Shown: piece by piece, positions 36,958 through 47,903 of the stretch
How positions within the stretch are numbered: position 1 is the stretch's first letter
How the letters are laid out: each line of letters starts with the position of its first letter
DNA from: Anniella stebbinsi
Taxonomy: Eukaryota > Chordata > Lepidosauria > Squamata > Anniellidae
DNA length: 64,000 bases
NCBI GenBank assembly: GCA_029215795.1
Contig: JARDYH010000007.1
Span: 101,199,263 to 101,263,262, forward strand
Direction of reading: 5' to 3'
Notes under the pieces: model-generated
The model's input: the letters and a program-made list of their open reading frames with translations, nothing else
Database searches by the model: none
What the model was told of the DNA's origin: nothing
Translations under genes and position numbers: made by a program

Positions 36958-37575
36958 GATTGTAGAGGAAAGAACTTCAGAAGAAATATTTGATCAGAAG
37001 TTAAAGGAAAGAGTTAAAAATCTTGGATTTAAACTGGAAGACACGGGTAAACAAACTAGAATCTTATTTAAATGAGGATCAATATTTGGATGCTAAGCCT
37101 TTCTGATATTTTTGAGAAAGTGTCTAGAGTTGAAGCAAAACTAGGAGAGCAGGATAAAGAAACAATTAGCTTGAACTAATTTAAGATAAATTACAGCATT
37201 ATACAAAACAGGCAGATAAAGAAATTCTTGGAGTAAGGAAGGAGTCTTCTAGTATAAAGTTGAAGTAGAAATATTAAAATATAAGATACAAGAACTCCAA
37301 AATAAATATGGAGGCCAAAACCTTAAATGTTGGGATATCTCTGAATCACTGCAGGGGAAAAAAGCGATCTATTAGGATGAATGGGGAGGTTCTAAAAGAA
37401 TTTTTTGCTTTTGATCATAGTGCTGCAGTAGGTATAGAAATTGTGATTTGGATTGAGTATAAAACAGCCAAAAAACTAAGTAGACTCAGGAATAGACTGG
37501 TAGTTTTCCTTACATTAAGAGTAAAGAATGCAATTATGTCTATGAAGAGGAGAAAAGTAGAGGTTACAGGTTGAA
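36958..37575 (+). mobile_element. L1 ORF1 fragment
   Basis: A Lys/Glu-rich coiled-coil-like start with stops is followed by NLKCWDISESLQG-type and KNAIMSMKRRKVEVTG segments that resemble the RRM and C-terminal domains of L1 ORF1 protein. It is broken and not linked to the L1 copy at 171-2263. Confidence 0.55.
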
Positions 37576-37594
37576 TGTAAACTGAGCTATTCTT

Positions 37595-38035
37595 TCTAGG
37601 GGGCTGCCTTGTCGGCACTGCATTGATGCTGCGTTCCCCCTAAACCCTGAGGTTTCAATCCTGCAGGGTTGCGCTGGGTAATCCCTATGGCCAAGGAGGG
37701 AGTGAGGGATTTCCGGTGGTCATCAAGGCACTGCAGCCCCCACTACCCTCTTCCTGGCTTCAGGCAACCAATCGCTGGCTGCCATCCACCTGGACTGCCC
37801 CCCCCCAGATCAACCATGGAGCGAGGTCAGACTGCAGATGATCCAGGGTGACCTTGTTCCCAATGATGAAGTCGGAGTATGTCCCCAACTTTTTAACCAT
37901 GCAGCTTCATGGAAAAGCTGTGGCTTTTCCATGAATCTGTGGCTGTGAATCTGTGCTGCGTCTATAACTAACACAACGCCGATTCGCAGCTGCCATGGGG
38001 CTTAGAAGACATATGGACAGACCCTAGTAGTGAAT
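37595..38035. mobile_element. Miniature element family C, copy 1
   Basis: The CTAGGGGGCTGCCTTGTCGG start and inverted CAGACCCTAG end are imperfect. The middle (TTTCCGGTGGTCATCAAGG, CTTCCTGGCTTCAGGCAACC) matches the interrupted copy at 46970-47903. Confidence 0.55.
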
Positions 38036-38047
38036 TTAAACCACTTA

Positions 38048-38200
<153 letters not shown>

Positions 38201-38984
38201 CTAATAGGACAGTGGAGAAGGAACAGGACAAACAAACATTTTTAGGTCATATTCCTATATTTCCTGGAAATAAGCTCCATTGAACTCAGTTAGGACTTAC
38301 TTTTGAGTAAACATTCATACTATTAGAGTAAATCTTTATCACAGTAAGTAATGGTGGATATGAAAATGAATATTTGGATGTGCATATTCTCTTCAATACC
38401 TTTGCCAAACTATACCCACTTTGTGTAACATCAGGACCATTTGAGCTAGCTGGCAGGAGGTTTCTAGAGCTGTTTCAAGTGTGATAGCATCGTGGAAGAA
38501 CCTGGAAGTACAATTGCCTCGAACCTCCAATTGTCTCACATCTCTGTATTGTCTGAAATTGAATTTTCACATCTGGGGAGATGTGCAATCTCTCTCTGCA
38601 TTGGCAGATGCTTTGAGGAGGTTTTTGAGTAGATTTTGCATCTCCCAAGGGATGCGGCAGGGAGGAAAGAGTTCTATTTTGGATGATATGGATAAACCGG
38701 AAGTGCAGTGCACCTGTGCTCCTTCTGTATTGCACACTGTTTTGACTCAAAGCTGCTCTGAGATCCATTCACACCTAGTCATCTGGATATGATGTTATCC
38801 AGTTGGGTGTTGCCTGACAGACTAGAAACTTAAGATATCCTATGGATTCCCTCTGTCCTTTTCCCCTTTCCTGACTTCCAGCTGAGATCAATCTTTAAAT
38901 ACAAAGAACCTTCAATGTAACTTAAATGCTTTTTGGATTGGTTCACAGCCATTGGATTGTTAAGGTCGTTATATATACTAAAAT

Positions 38985-39185
38985 ATGGCTCTCTGGTATA
39001 GCACATGCTTTACATGCAGAAGCCCCCAAGATCAATCCCTGGCATCGCTAGTTAGAAGGCTCACGTAGTAGACGTCACAAAAATCCTCTGCCTGAGACTC
39101 TACAGAGCACTGCCATTAAGGACATATTGCTCTGAACTCAATGGAAAACTAGTCTGGCCTCATAAAAGACAGCTTCTATGGGGAG
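38985..39185 (+). mobile_element. Old tRNA-derived SINE
   Basis: CACATGCTTTACATGCAGAA and GATCAATCCCTGGCATC (B box region) are diverged forms of the SINE that follows directly. Confidence 0.7.
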
Positions 39186-39511
39186 AAACCATAACTCAGT
39201 GTGATAGGACACCTGCTTTGCATGCAGAAGGTCCCAGGTTCCCACATTAGAGGCATTCAAGCGGCAGCTGGACAACCATCTGTCAGGGATGCTTTAAGGT
39301 AGATTCCTGCACTGAGCAAGGGGTTGGACGCGATGGCCTTATAGGCCCCTTCTAACTCCACGATTCTATGATTCAATCCCTGGCTTCTCCAAGTAGGGCG
39401 AGGAAAAGACTCCTGCCTGAAACCCTGGAGACGGCTGCCGGTCAGTGTTGACAATACTGGGCAAGATGGACCAGAATGCTCAGTCTAAGGCAGCTTCCTA
39501 GGTTCCTAGCT
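39186..39511 (+). mobile_element. tRNA-derived SINE split by a CR1 end
   Basis: Left part 39186-39242 (ACACCTGCTTTGCATGCAGA, then AGGTTC). Right part 39377-39511 (AATCCCTGGCTTCTCCAAGT, CCTGGAGACGGCTGCCGGTC, GGCAGCTTCCTAGGTTCCTA). The CR1 insertion lies inside the B box. Confidence 0.8.
39243..39376 (+). mobile_element. CR1 3' end nested in a SINE
   Basis: GGCAGCTGGACAACCATCTG, GGGGTTGGACGCGATGGCCT and the ATTCTATG octamer at the end identify a 134 bp CR1 3' terminus. Confidence 0.87.
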
Positions 39512-39799
39512 TTGGGTATAAATAACATTTGTTTGTCCCAGAACACATTCAAACAGTAGTGCATATGATGAAGTAAGACAGTGTTTGTACACCAAACATT
39601 CCATGAAAGAAAAAAGTGGACAAAAGGAACTGGAGGAAAAGGAACGTACCACACTTTGGATACAAATGGAATTTGACATATTTATATTGCTGGTTAACAC
39701 ACTGGGTGTGTTTTATATGATGTGCACCATGGCCACACCATCAGTACTTATCATTTTAAGTTGTTGGGGTTGGATTACATTCCAAAACACATATCCATG

Positions 39800-40125
39800 A
39801 AATTGGCAAAATAATAATTCTCACTCAAGCCCATGTGGCCTTGGAGGCCAGGAGTGCTTTTTATCAGCCCAACTGATATACCAGCCACGACTTTATCTGG
39901 ACAGTTATCCATGCTCCAGTAACCTCCTGATTGGATGACTGCAATGCATTGAACGTGGAACTACATTTGAAGATGCTTAAGAAACTTCAATTAGTTGAAA
40001 ACAGAGTTGTTAGATTACTAACTGGGAATTGCCAATATGATTGTGTGATGTTAGCGCTTTGTCAGGCACACTGGCTTCTAGTCCATTTCCAAGCCAAATA
40101 CAATGTTTCTGTGTTGACTAGGGAT
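39800..40125 (+). mobile_element. L2 fragment
   Basis: WMTAMH-like then KMLKKLQLVENRVVRLLTGN and LCQAHWLLVHFQAKYNVSVL are the C-terminal L2 blocks. The 3' end is missing. Confidence 0.7.
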
Positions 40126-40361
40126 GGGTGAGATCGGCCGCCCCCCACCCCCGTGAGGCTTGCAACTGCTCAGCAACTATCCGCCATGGCTTCCTGCGTT
40201 AATGGCGGCTTCCATTAACCCAGCGGGGGGAATGAGGAAATGCGCAATTCCTGGAGGCTCCTGAAATCACTCTTTATCCCCACCCCTGCGCCAATGGAGG
40301 CCTTAAAGGCTCTATTAATGTAAGGGTAAAGGTTTACTCTTGGGTTAATAGGGCCTTTAAG

Positions 40362-40545
40362 GTAGGCTGACCATATGAAAAGGAGGACAGGGCTCCTGTA
40401 ACTTTAACAGTTGTAGAGAAAAGGGAATTTCAGCCAGTGTCATTTGTATGCAATGAGTTCCTGGTGAAATTCCCTCTTCATCACAACAGTTAAAGTTGCA
40501 GGGGCCCTGCCTTCTTTTGTATATGGTCACTCTAGTATAGTGCCT
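40362..40545. mobile_element. Miniature element with GACCATAT termini
   Basis: The left end GCTGACCATATGAAAAGGAG and inverted right end (CTTTTGTATATGGTCACTC) are about 30 bp imperfect inverted repeats. It is the single-copy form of the palindrome at 15184-15505. Confidence 0.75.
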
Positions 40546-40884
40546 GCACCGTTAACTGTGCATTGAGCCATTGAGCCAGAAAGACAAGATCAGTTTACAA
40601 CTCATATTACTGTGATACCTGTGGGTAAGTATGGAATCACCCAAATTTTCAGACTGATCACAAAAACAAAACGGAAGTAAAGCTGAACAGCTGAGAGAAC
40701 TGGCATAAGGGATTTGTATGGAGAAGTTACGTAATCTTAGGATGCATGCTGCAATCCAGGTTTCTAAGAAAAATTACGTAACTCTAAAATCACCTTTTAT
40801 TCAACTGCATTTATTATTTTTATTTATAGCTGAGAGACACACAGTTACCTGTGAATTTACTCCAATTCACAGGGTTTGCCTTAC

Positions 40885-41067
40885 CTTGACAGAAAGCTGC
40901 AATGTGTGTCTCAAATCATCAGTGACTGGTTCATATTGGATCAACCGACGAACTTGGAGAACATTTGGACATTTTTCTATGGGTGCAGGAGATCCTGCTA
41001 ACCCCTTGAATTCTATGGACAGGCCTTTCCAAGCATGCATTCCAAATGGAGGGCCTGGAGTCTTCCT
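40885..41067 (-). CDS. SPAG17: SPAG17 exon 10 of window
   Basis: The exon is 61 codons, phase 0 on both sides, with acceptor GATTCAG and donor CAAG/GTAAGG. It encodes RKTPGPPFGMHAWKGLSIEF, then CPNVLQVRRLIQYEPVTDD and a short hydrophobic end. The GMHAWKGL segment is one of the stretches on which I base the SPAG17 call. Confidence 0.83.
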
Positions 41068-41936
41068 CTGAATCCAAACGAGAAGAGTGGGATGTCAGTT
41101 ATGCATTTCAGTGGGACATTCTTCCAAATATGTGTTCATGATATAGGGAAGCTTGCCATTTGCAACACAGGCACCATGTCTTGGGATAAGCAGACTTCAA
41201 AAGACTGAATGGTTATTGCTTTTGCCCCAAGGTTTATGTTGTTATCTATCATGAGCACATTCAATACTGTTAATGTTTTATAGCATGATGAAATATAGAG
41301 GGAGGTTCTTAAAAGAAAAATTGAGAACCAGGTTCTGATTTTTCCAAGCCTAAAATCATTTACATTCAAGCAGGAGCTGAATGTTACATGCCCAACTACA
41401 TGTTAAACAATAGAATGTAGGTGGCTTCTGGGTCACAACTATGTGGATTAACCTATATCTTATTTCTCCTCTCCAACTACCTCACAATACAGACTGATGC
41501 CTGAATGGATGAAGGCAAAACTATCCATCCTTGCTGCGGGGAAATGGTTTAATTTAACAACACCAAAAGTCGACTGAAAGCCCAAAATAGAAGGCTGAGC
41601 TCACAGCAATGGGAAAATCTGAAGGAAGCCGTTACAGTGACATCACCTTCTGATAATCTGTTTCGCTGGTAAAAGCGGGGGCTTTTGCATACTGCTTTCT
41701 GTGTAGCTGGCCTTAACACGCAATTGCATAGTTGATGGGAGAGAGGGGAAGAGGCAATGCATGGACTCAGTTCAGGCTCCTCAACAAATCACTGTCAATT
41801 CTTTAGATTTTTATTTTCACCCCTGCAAACAGAATGTACTGCATACACAGCCCATGGAACAACTGCAAACGTCTGCAAGATCTATGCTGTTACACCTTAG
41901 TCATGCCCTGAAGGAAGAGTTCTGAAAGCTGTGTAC
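41068..41936. other. Intron 9-10 content
   Basis: Nothing was recognised in this 869 nt intron. Confidence 0.4.
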
Positions 41937-42064
41937 CTCAACTGCAGGAAAGGTTTCCCAGGCTCTTGACTGGAGATTGTCAGGAATGATAGTGGCAGAG
42001 TCTCTCTTCATTACCCATCGAGAAGCTTCAGTCAAAGGGCGGATGATAGTCATGCTTAGCACTC
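41937..42064 (-). CDS. SPAG17: SPAG17 exon 9 of window
   Basis: The exon is 128 nt, phase 1 in and phase 0 out (TGAG/GTACAC donor). The acceptor is the CCAG following a CTGT-repeat pyrimidine tract at 42067-42082. A CTGCAG 23 nt upstream gives the wrong phase and is rejected. It encodes VLSMTIIRPLTEASRWVMK, then a segment ending RAWETFPAVE. Confidence 0.78.
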
Positions 42065-43385
42065 CTGGTTTGACAGACAGACAGAAAACCTGCAGATGCT
42101 GCTTATGTAGAACTGACCACTCATTCTGTGCCTACAAATGCTGAGCCTTGCAGGCTTCCACAGACAGGAAACGTAGGGTCTTTGCACAATCAAAGCAGGT
42201 TTCCAGTACATTTAAGCCTATGCAAGATATACATTTAAGAATTCAAGTGCAAATAATAGATAGGGACAGAATGGGTCTTGCTCAGAAGATATGTGATGTA
42301 GCTAGTGCTATGGGATATAGCTAAACTGCTGTTCCCACTAGATAGAGGGAAATACCTGCCATCCCCAAAATTCAGGGGGACTTCATTTTTTTAAAAAAAA
42401 ACACAACTTTTTCTTTTACAAACAAAATGGCCCACTCATAAGCTAATTTTGACCCTCCTTTTGGGCATCTGCTTGGGGGGACAGCCCACAAGGAGGGTCG
42501 GGGGGGGCAGACTGGAGCTCACAAAGTTGCCCGCCCCTGCTGTAAACACTCTCATTAGAAATATGATCATATTGTTCCCTTTGATGGACTCCTTGAGTTC
42601 TCCGATACATAGGTTTGGCCTCCAATGTCTATTTTTCAAGGATTCCACATGGCCTGCGAAATCTCCATTGGATTCGATCTAACTTATAATTGTTGTTTGT
42701 ATCTACATTTGTGGTGTTAGAGATGTCGATAAGTTTTTCTGCTACTTCTTTCACTTGTCTTTTAGTGGCTAGGTGGTCTGAACTTATTCTTGGTCATATT
42801 TGCTTCAGTTGGTGGGCAATATCTGCTACTGGGTCTGTTGTTCCTTTTGGAGTTTTAAACACATTTTCCCCCATTATTAGTCCATTTCATCTTCCTCTAG
42901 GCCTCTCATTGTTCCTCTATTTTTCACTTTCAAGAAGGATGTAAGCTATCCATCTTTATTCAATGGGATGCTCTGAAGCATCACATTTTCTCTGCTTTTC
43001 TTGATTGTTTATTGTTTAGTAAGTTTCTTTTGATGAGTCAGAACTGTGGCTCAAGGTGCCACTTCAATCTGATGATGTTATTTCCCACCCATGATGGGGA
43101 GTTTGGCTTTTAAAAATAGAATCGGGGCACAGTCCTATACTGCAAGTGTACAGAATACACTGGCTCCAAATAATGTTTTTGGATTTTTCAACCCAACCTA
43201 AAATGAAAAGGGTTCATTTAATGAAAAAGGCCTGTGGAAGGGAAAGTTACGTCACTTCTCCATAATTATGTTTCAGAAATACCCTTGGCATTCTTGCAAG
43301 AATGTGCCACATTGCATTTATAACAGCAAATAGCAGATACTTCTGTCGGAAATATAGTGTTTTCCCAAGAACAGAATATTGTTCT
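42065..43385. other. Intron 8-9, lower part
   Basis: 42440-42541 ends in TTGCCCGCCCCTGCTG, an inverted CAGGGGCGGGCAA-type hAT terminus. No partner end was found. The rest was not recognised. Confidence 0.4.
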
Positions 43386-43985
43386 TTGAATAATTGAAAA
43401 GCTGGAGCAGAATGGTAAAGTGACTGAGCTATGAATCAGGAAGTCCCTAGTTTGAATCATGCTTCTGCCATGAACTTGCCTTAAGCAAGTTACTCTCGGC
43501 CTTAGGGATTCTCCACACCAGTTTTTTTTATCCTGCAACTTACTCGGGCTTATGCTTCCAGATTCTCTGTGGGATTAAGATCAGTTCCTTACACAGGCGG
43601 ACATGGACTTTTTATCCAGGGACTTCCTTTGTCTGCAAGTTCTACATGTTTCATTATACAGCCACTAGTTGGTGCTGTGGTATAGTGGAACTGTGCAATT
43701 TCACATGGCTGCTAAAGCAGATTAACATTTATTACCACATTATCCCCAATCTTTTAAAAACTGGGATAAAGGTCAGAAATCATGGGAGACGTCTTGGAGG
43801 ATGACAACGTCGTGTAAAGGACACACAACCCTTTATTGCACAAGCATGCAATAAAACCCTCATGTAGAAATGCCCTCAATCTCTTCATCTGCAATATGAG
43901 GATAATAACAGTGACCTACTTTATGAGGTTGTTATCAATATTACACATAATATATGATAGGAAACACTTTGAACCCTAAAAAATA
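43386..43985 (+). mobile_element. MIR-like tRNA SINE split by family A element
   Basis: Left part to about 43512 (AGTTTGAATCATGCTTCTGC, CAAGTTACTCTCGGCCTTA). Right part from about 43876 (CTCTTCATCTGCAATATGAG, GACCTACTTTATGAGGTTGT). These two halves read through as a MIR-type SINE when the middle is removed. Confidence 0.65.
43518..43872. mobile_element. Miniature element family A, copy 3
   Basis: It has TTCCAGATTCTCTGTGGGAT (43556), AGTTGGTGCTGTGGTATAGT (43668) and TGCAATAAAACCCTCATG (43846), in the same order as copies 1 and 2. Its limits are set by the SINE it interrupts. Confidence 0.65.
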
Positions 43986-44061
43986 GAAATGCAACTTTGA
44001 GTCTGGAATAGGACAGAAACGAATAATGTACAAAAAAACTAATTGTGGAGAAAGCTCCTCA

Positions 44062-44238
<177 letters not shown>

Positions 44239-44377
44239 TCAACCCACAAATCTGATCAGTGCAAGCATGCAAAACATAAAATGAGAAAGTAGAATTTCAG
44301 AAGAATTACAGGAGGATCAAAACTGGGCTGTGGAATAAAGTTCCTTTTAGAGGACACAAAATGTACTGTTTGCATAC

Positions 44378-44490
44378 CGGGGTGCATGTTCTCCATATAT
44401 GACTGGAGTCTGAGTTTCTGTGGGTTCTGATTCCTTTCCATCAGAATCAATGCTATCAATGAATTCAAATGTGCTGCCATCAGCCATGAC
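44378..44490 (-). CDS. SPAG17: SPAG17 exon 7 of window
   Basis: This short exon (113 nt) runs from phase 0 (TTGCAG acceptor) to phase 2 (CCCG/GTATGC donor). It encodes VMADGSTFEFIDSIDSDG, then an E/T-rich stretch and PVIYGEHAP. The arginine codon is split across the 147 nt intron to exon 8. Confidence 0.8.
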
Positions 44491-45505
44491 CTGCAATAAA
44501 AAGCAGAGTTGTTTATTCATAACTGTTGTTCTCTAAGTACCTTCCCGGCACTCATATTCTTGGTAGTATTGATGCAGAAGCTGCTTTCAATTGAAACTGT
44601 AGGGAGAAGTTACTTATTCTAGTGCATCAATCTTGCCCTTTCCACACAATCCTCACCTGCTGCAATCAGCTATAGATTAAAAGGGCAAATTTAAAGAAGG
44701 CTGTCCTGAAGGAGTGGAAATTTTTACATACAAAATAATAAACAATAATAATAAAAGATGAAGCAAGGCTGTGCTTCAGATCAGAACTGAAGTATCAGTC
44801 TAATGCACCAAACTGAAAAACCTGTTATGATAAACAAGTTCCAAAGCATTGGGGGGGGGGGGGGGTGATTCTGCGCAGACCCATATTTCCGATCCCCTCC
44901 TCATGCCTGCGCTGGAGGCTCATGCATGTAATGTTAAACTGTGGTTTAGTGTAACTTGCAAACACAACCAGTAACTTGACGCTCCGTGTTGCGTATTTGC
45001 AGAAAAAGAAACAAACCTAAAGGCAACTTTTCTTCCAGCGTGTATCCAAAGCTAACATATAATCTACATTTCAGGGTATAACTACCATACTTTTCCTTTG
45101 AGCAATAAAAACGACAGGCAACTGAAGGTTTATGAAATCTAGATCGTCTCTAAGACTAATGGGCTCTGTTCTGGTTCTGGTGTGTTACTGTAATAAGCAA
45201 TAGTTCATATTCCAGATTCCTAAATGGATGAAAAAGAAATATCAATATTGCCTTTCTTTCGTAAAATGAAGGGTTTTTTGATTATTCAGGAGTAAATTAC
45301 CTCATTCTGAAGAAAAACTATGGCCAGTATCCTCAAAAAACTCCCCTATAGAGATTTTTGTTAATATGCAAATATATTTAAATATATCTCAATTTAAAGC
45401 TTTAATAGTTTTAAATTGTTTTAATACTTACAGACTAGTTTAAAACCAATATATGTATAACAAATCCATACAAAAATCTCAAGAATAACTCTTAGGGGGT
45501 TTTAC
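44491..45505. other. Intron 6-7 content
   Basis: A 15-base G run lies at 44851-44865, followed by about 100 nt with GTTAAACTGTGGTTTAGTGT that may be a miniature-element relic. Nothing else was recognised. Confidence 0.4.
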
Positions 45506-45697
45506 CTTGAAATGGTTCCCTGCAGGGTCTGTAACCTCACAGGCAATGCTAGAGTTGTGTTTCATAATGTATTTCCCTGCTTGCTGGTCCTCCAAAGTAG
45601 ACAGAAGTTCACATTCATTTTTGTCAAATGCCTCTGGGCAGTAAACTGCAGAACACTTTTCATCGACGAAGAGGGAGCCTTTGTTCATGGGCAATAT
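45506..45697 (-). CDS. SPAG17: SPAG17 exon 6 of window
   Basis: The exon is exactly 64 codons (192 nt), phase 0 on both sides, with acceptor GGTAG and donor CAAG/GTAAAA. It encodes ILPMNKGSLFVDEKCSAVYC and ends in ACEVTDPAGNHFK. The segment joins without gap to VMADGSTFEF in the next exon. Confidence 0.8.
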
Positions 45698-45947
45698 CTA
45701 CCATAACAAGGAAGGTCAGACACCAGTAAATATACTAATCCTGATATGTGATATGGAAATGGAGAATGAGTTGGTATGAAAACTGATTGCAGTGCATCTA
45801 TTTACACTTGGCTCTCTCAATGTAACCAATTACTTTTGAGCATCTCTATCTCCCTACCATCTATTAATCATTTCACGTTCTAGAATAACTTTCCTCAAGA
45901 ATCAATTTTAGGAGCTGTATGTGGAATAGTGGCATTTATTAACTTCA

Positions 45948-46280
<333 letters not shown>

Positions 46281-46339
46281 TTACATAGAGAAGTGGAATG
46301 ATGTTATTTCTCATCAGGATGACTTTGAGCCCTAGTCTT

Positions 46340-46969
46340 GTACTGGAAAAGCTGGATGCAACCTCTCCTTATTTATTGAAATGTTTCTACCCCACACTTT
46401 GTGCCCCAGTTATAGGACCTGCAATGTTGCTTACAACATAAAATAAAAATTATTCAATACAAGCATTTTACCATAAAAATGAACACAAAACAGCAGAGCC
46501 AAAAACAATTTCAAGGTAGTAAGGGCAAACAGGTTCAAGCCTTGAGAGTAAATGCATATTGGAATAAGATGGTTTTCAACAGATGTCCACAAGAGCAGGG
46601 CCTGTCAGGCTTCCCAAGGCCCAGCATTCTACAGTCTTGGCATTACCAGAGAGGCGGCCACGTCCCACATCCATCAACTGATGTTCTGACAGTTGTGGGA
46701 TATGAAACAGAGACTCCACTGAGGAACTGAATGTTTTGGTGGAATAATATTGGAAGAGTCAGTCCTGGCCTGAAACCATTTAGGGTTTTGAAGGAAGTAG
46801 CTAGAACCTTAGATTGGGCTCAGAAGCAAATTGGGAACCAATGAAGTCATGTGATTACTACCAGCCTTAAAAAAGCCACTTTCACATTGTGCACCAGCTG
46901 CAGTTGCCAGGAACTTTTCAAAGGCACAGAGCACGTTGCAAAATTCAAACCTGGATGAAACTAGGGGGC
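46340..46969. other. Intron 4-5, upper-middle part
   Basis: 46460-46870 looks like a dispersed reptile repeat (TTTAGGGTTTTGAAGGAAGT, GGGCTCAGAAGCAAATTGGG) that I cannot assign to a family. It has no coding function. Confidence 0.35.
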
Positions 46970-47903
46970 TGTCTTCACAGCACCAAGTTGGCACCCTCTT
47001 CCACCAAACCCCGTAATATTGGTGCTGCAGGGTGGCAGCAAGTTATTTACATGGAGGGAGACAGAACAGGCTTTCCGGTGGCCATTAGGCCTGCCAGGTG
47101 AAACGAAGGGAGAAGCAGGTTCTCAAGATGCTGGTTTTTTATTTATTTTTTCAAAGTTGAAGAGCCTGATGCGTTTCGGCCTATATCTGTATACGGCCTT
47201 ATTGTAAAAAACATGGCGGGGACAACATGTGCTAAAATATATTCTCATTACAAAATCAAGTTGACATATTGCCACAAGGGCCTATGTGCAGATGTAAACC
47301 GTTTTTACAACATTTTTAATTTACTACATGAGGACAGATTGCTTTATATACTGGTATTTCATTACATACATGCAATATAATTCTAATCAAAAGAATATCT
47401 GTGAAATCTTACTTGTAGGAAGGTATTTGCAAAGATCTTCTTCTCAACAGAATGTCTTTCTCTAATAAATAATAACAATTGAAAAGAGTGGTATGCAGAG
47501 CCATGTAAAGATATAGGCCGAAACGCGTCAAAGGGCTCTTCAACTTTGAAAAAATAAATTAAAAAACAGCATCTTGAGAACCTGTTTCTCCCTTCGTTTC
47601 ACCTGATTTGGATGCTTCTCTCCCCCTGTTTTTCGCATTAGGCCTGCCAGGCCCACCCCCTTCCCTGGTTTCTGACAGCCAATGAGAGGTCGCCTTCCGC
47701 TCAGGAACGCCCCCTGGCACAGTGCCTGATTAAGGAAGAGCCACGCTGATCTCACTTGGCCAGGAAAATTTGACTTTTCTGCTGTGGGTCTTCAGCTCTT
47801 TGATCTGGGGTGGCTCCAAATCAGTGGCTGCATCATATAACTGACGCAGTGCAGATTAGGAGCCACCTTGGGGTAAAGATGCTATTAAGACAGCCCCCAG
47901 GGC
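46970..47903. mobile_element. Miniature element family C, copy 2, split by a palindromic insertion
   Basis: The left end CTAGGGGGCTGTCTTCACAG (46971) and inverted right end (TATTAAGACAGCCCCCAG) are a good terminal inverted repeat. Removing 47099-47651 restores a sequence matching copy 1 at 37595-38035. Confidence 0.7.
47099..47635 (+). mobile_element. Palindromic Penelope-like insertion 1
   Basis: Arms of about 95 bp (47099-47188 and 47510-47604) are inverted complements around a 320 bp unique middle. The right side carries 31 nt of extra tail. A perfect 16 bp target duplication CATTAGGCCTGCCAGG flanks it (47083-47098, 47636-47651). The arms include GGCCGAAACGCGTC-type sequence (47516-47529), which resembles the 3' half of a hammerhead ribozyme core. 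The assignment to Penelope-like elements is by architecture. Confidence 0.6.

Noticed and set aside
42065..42086. Earlier CTGCAG acceptor for exon 9
   Set aside because: It would give phase 0, which does not join exon 8 (phase 1). The CCAG acceptor 23 nt further in fits.
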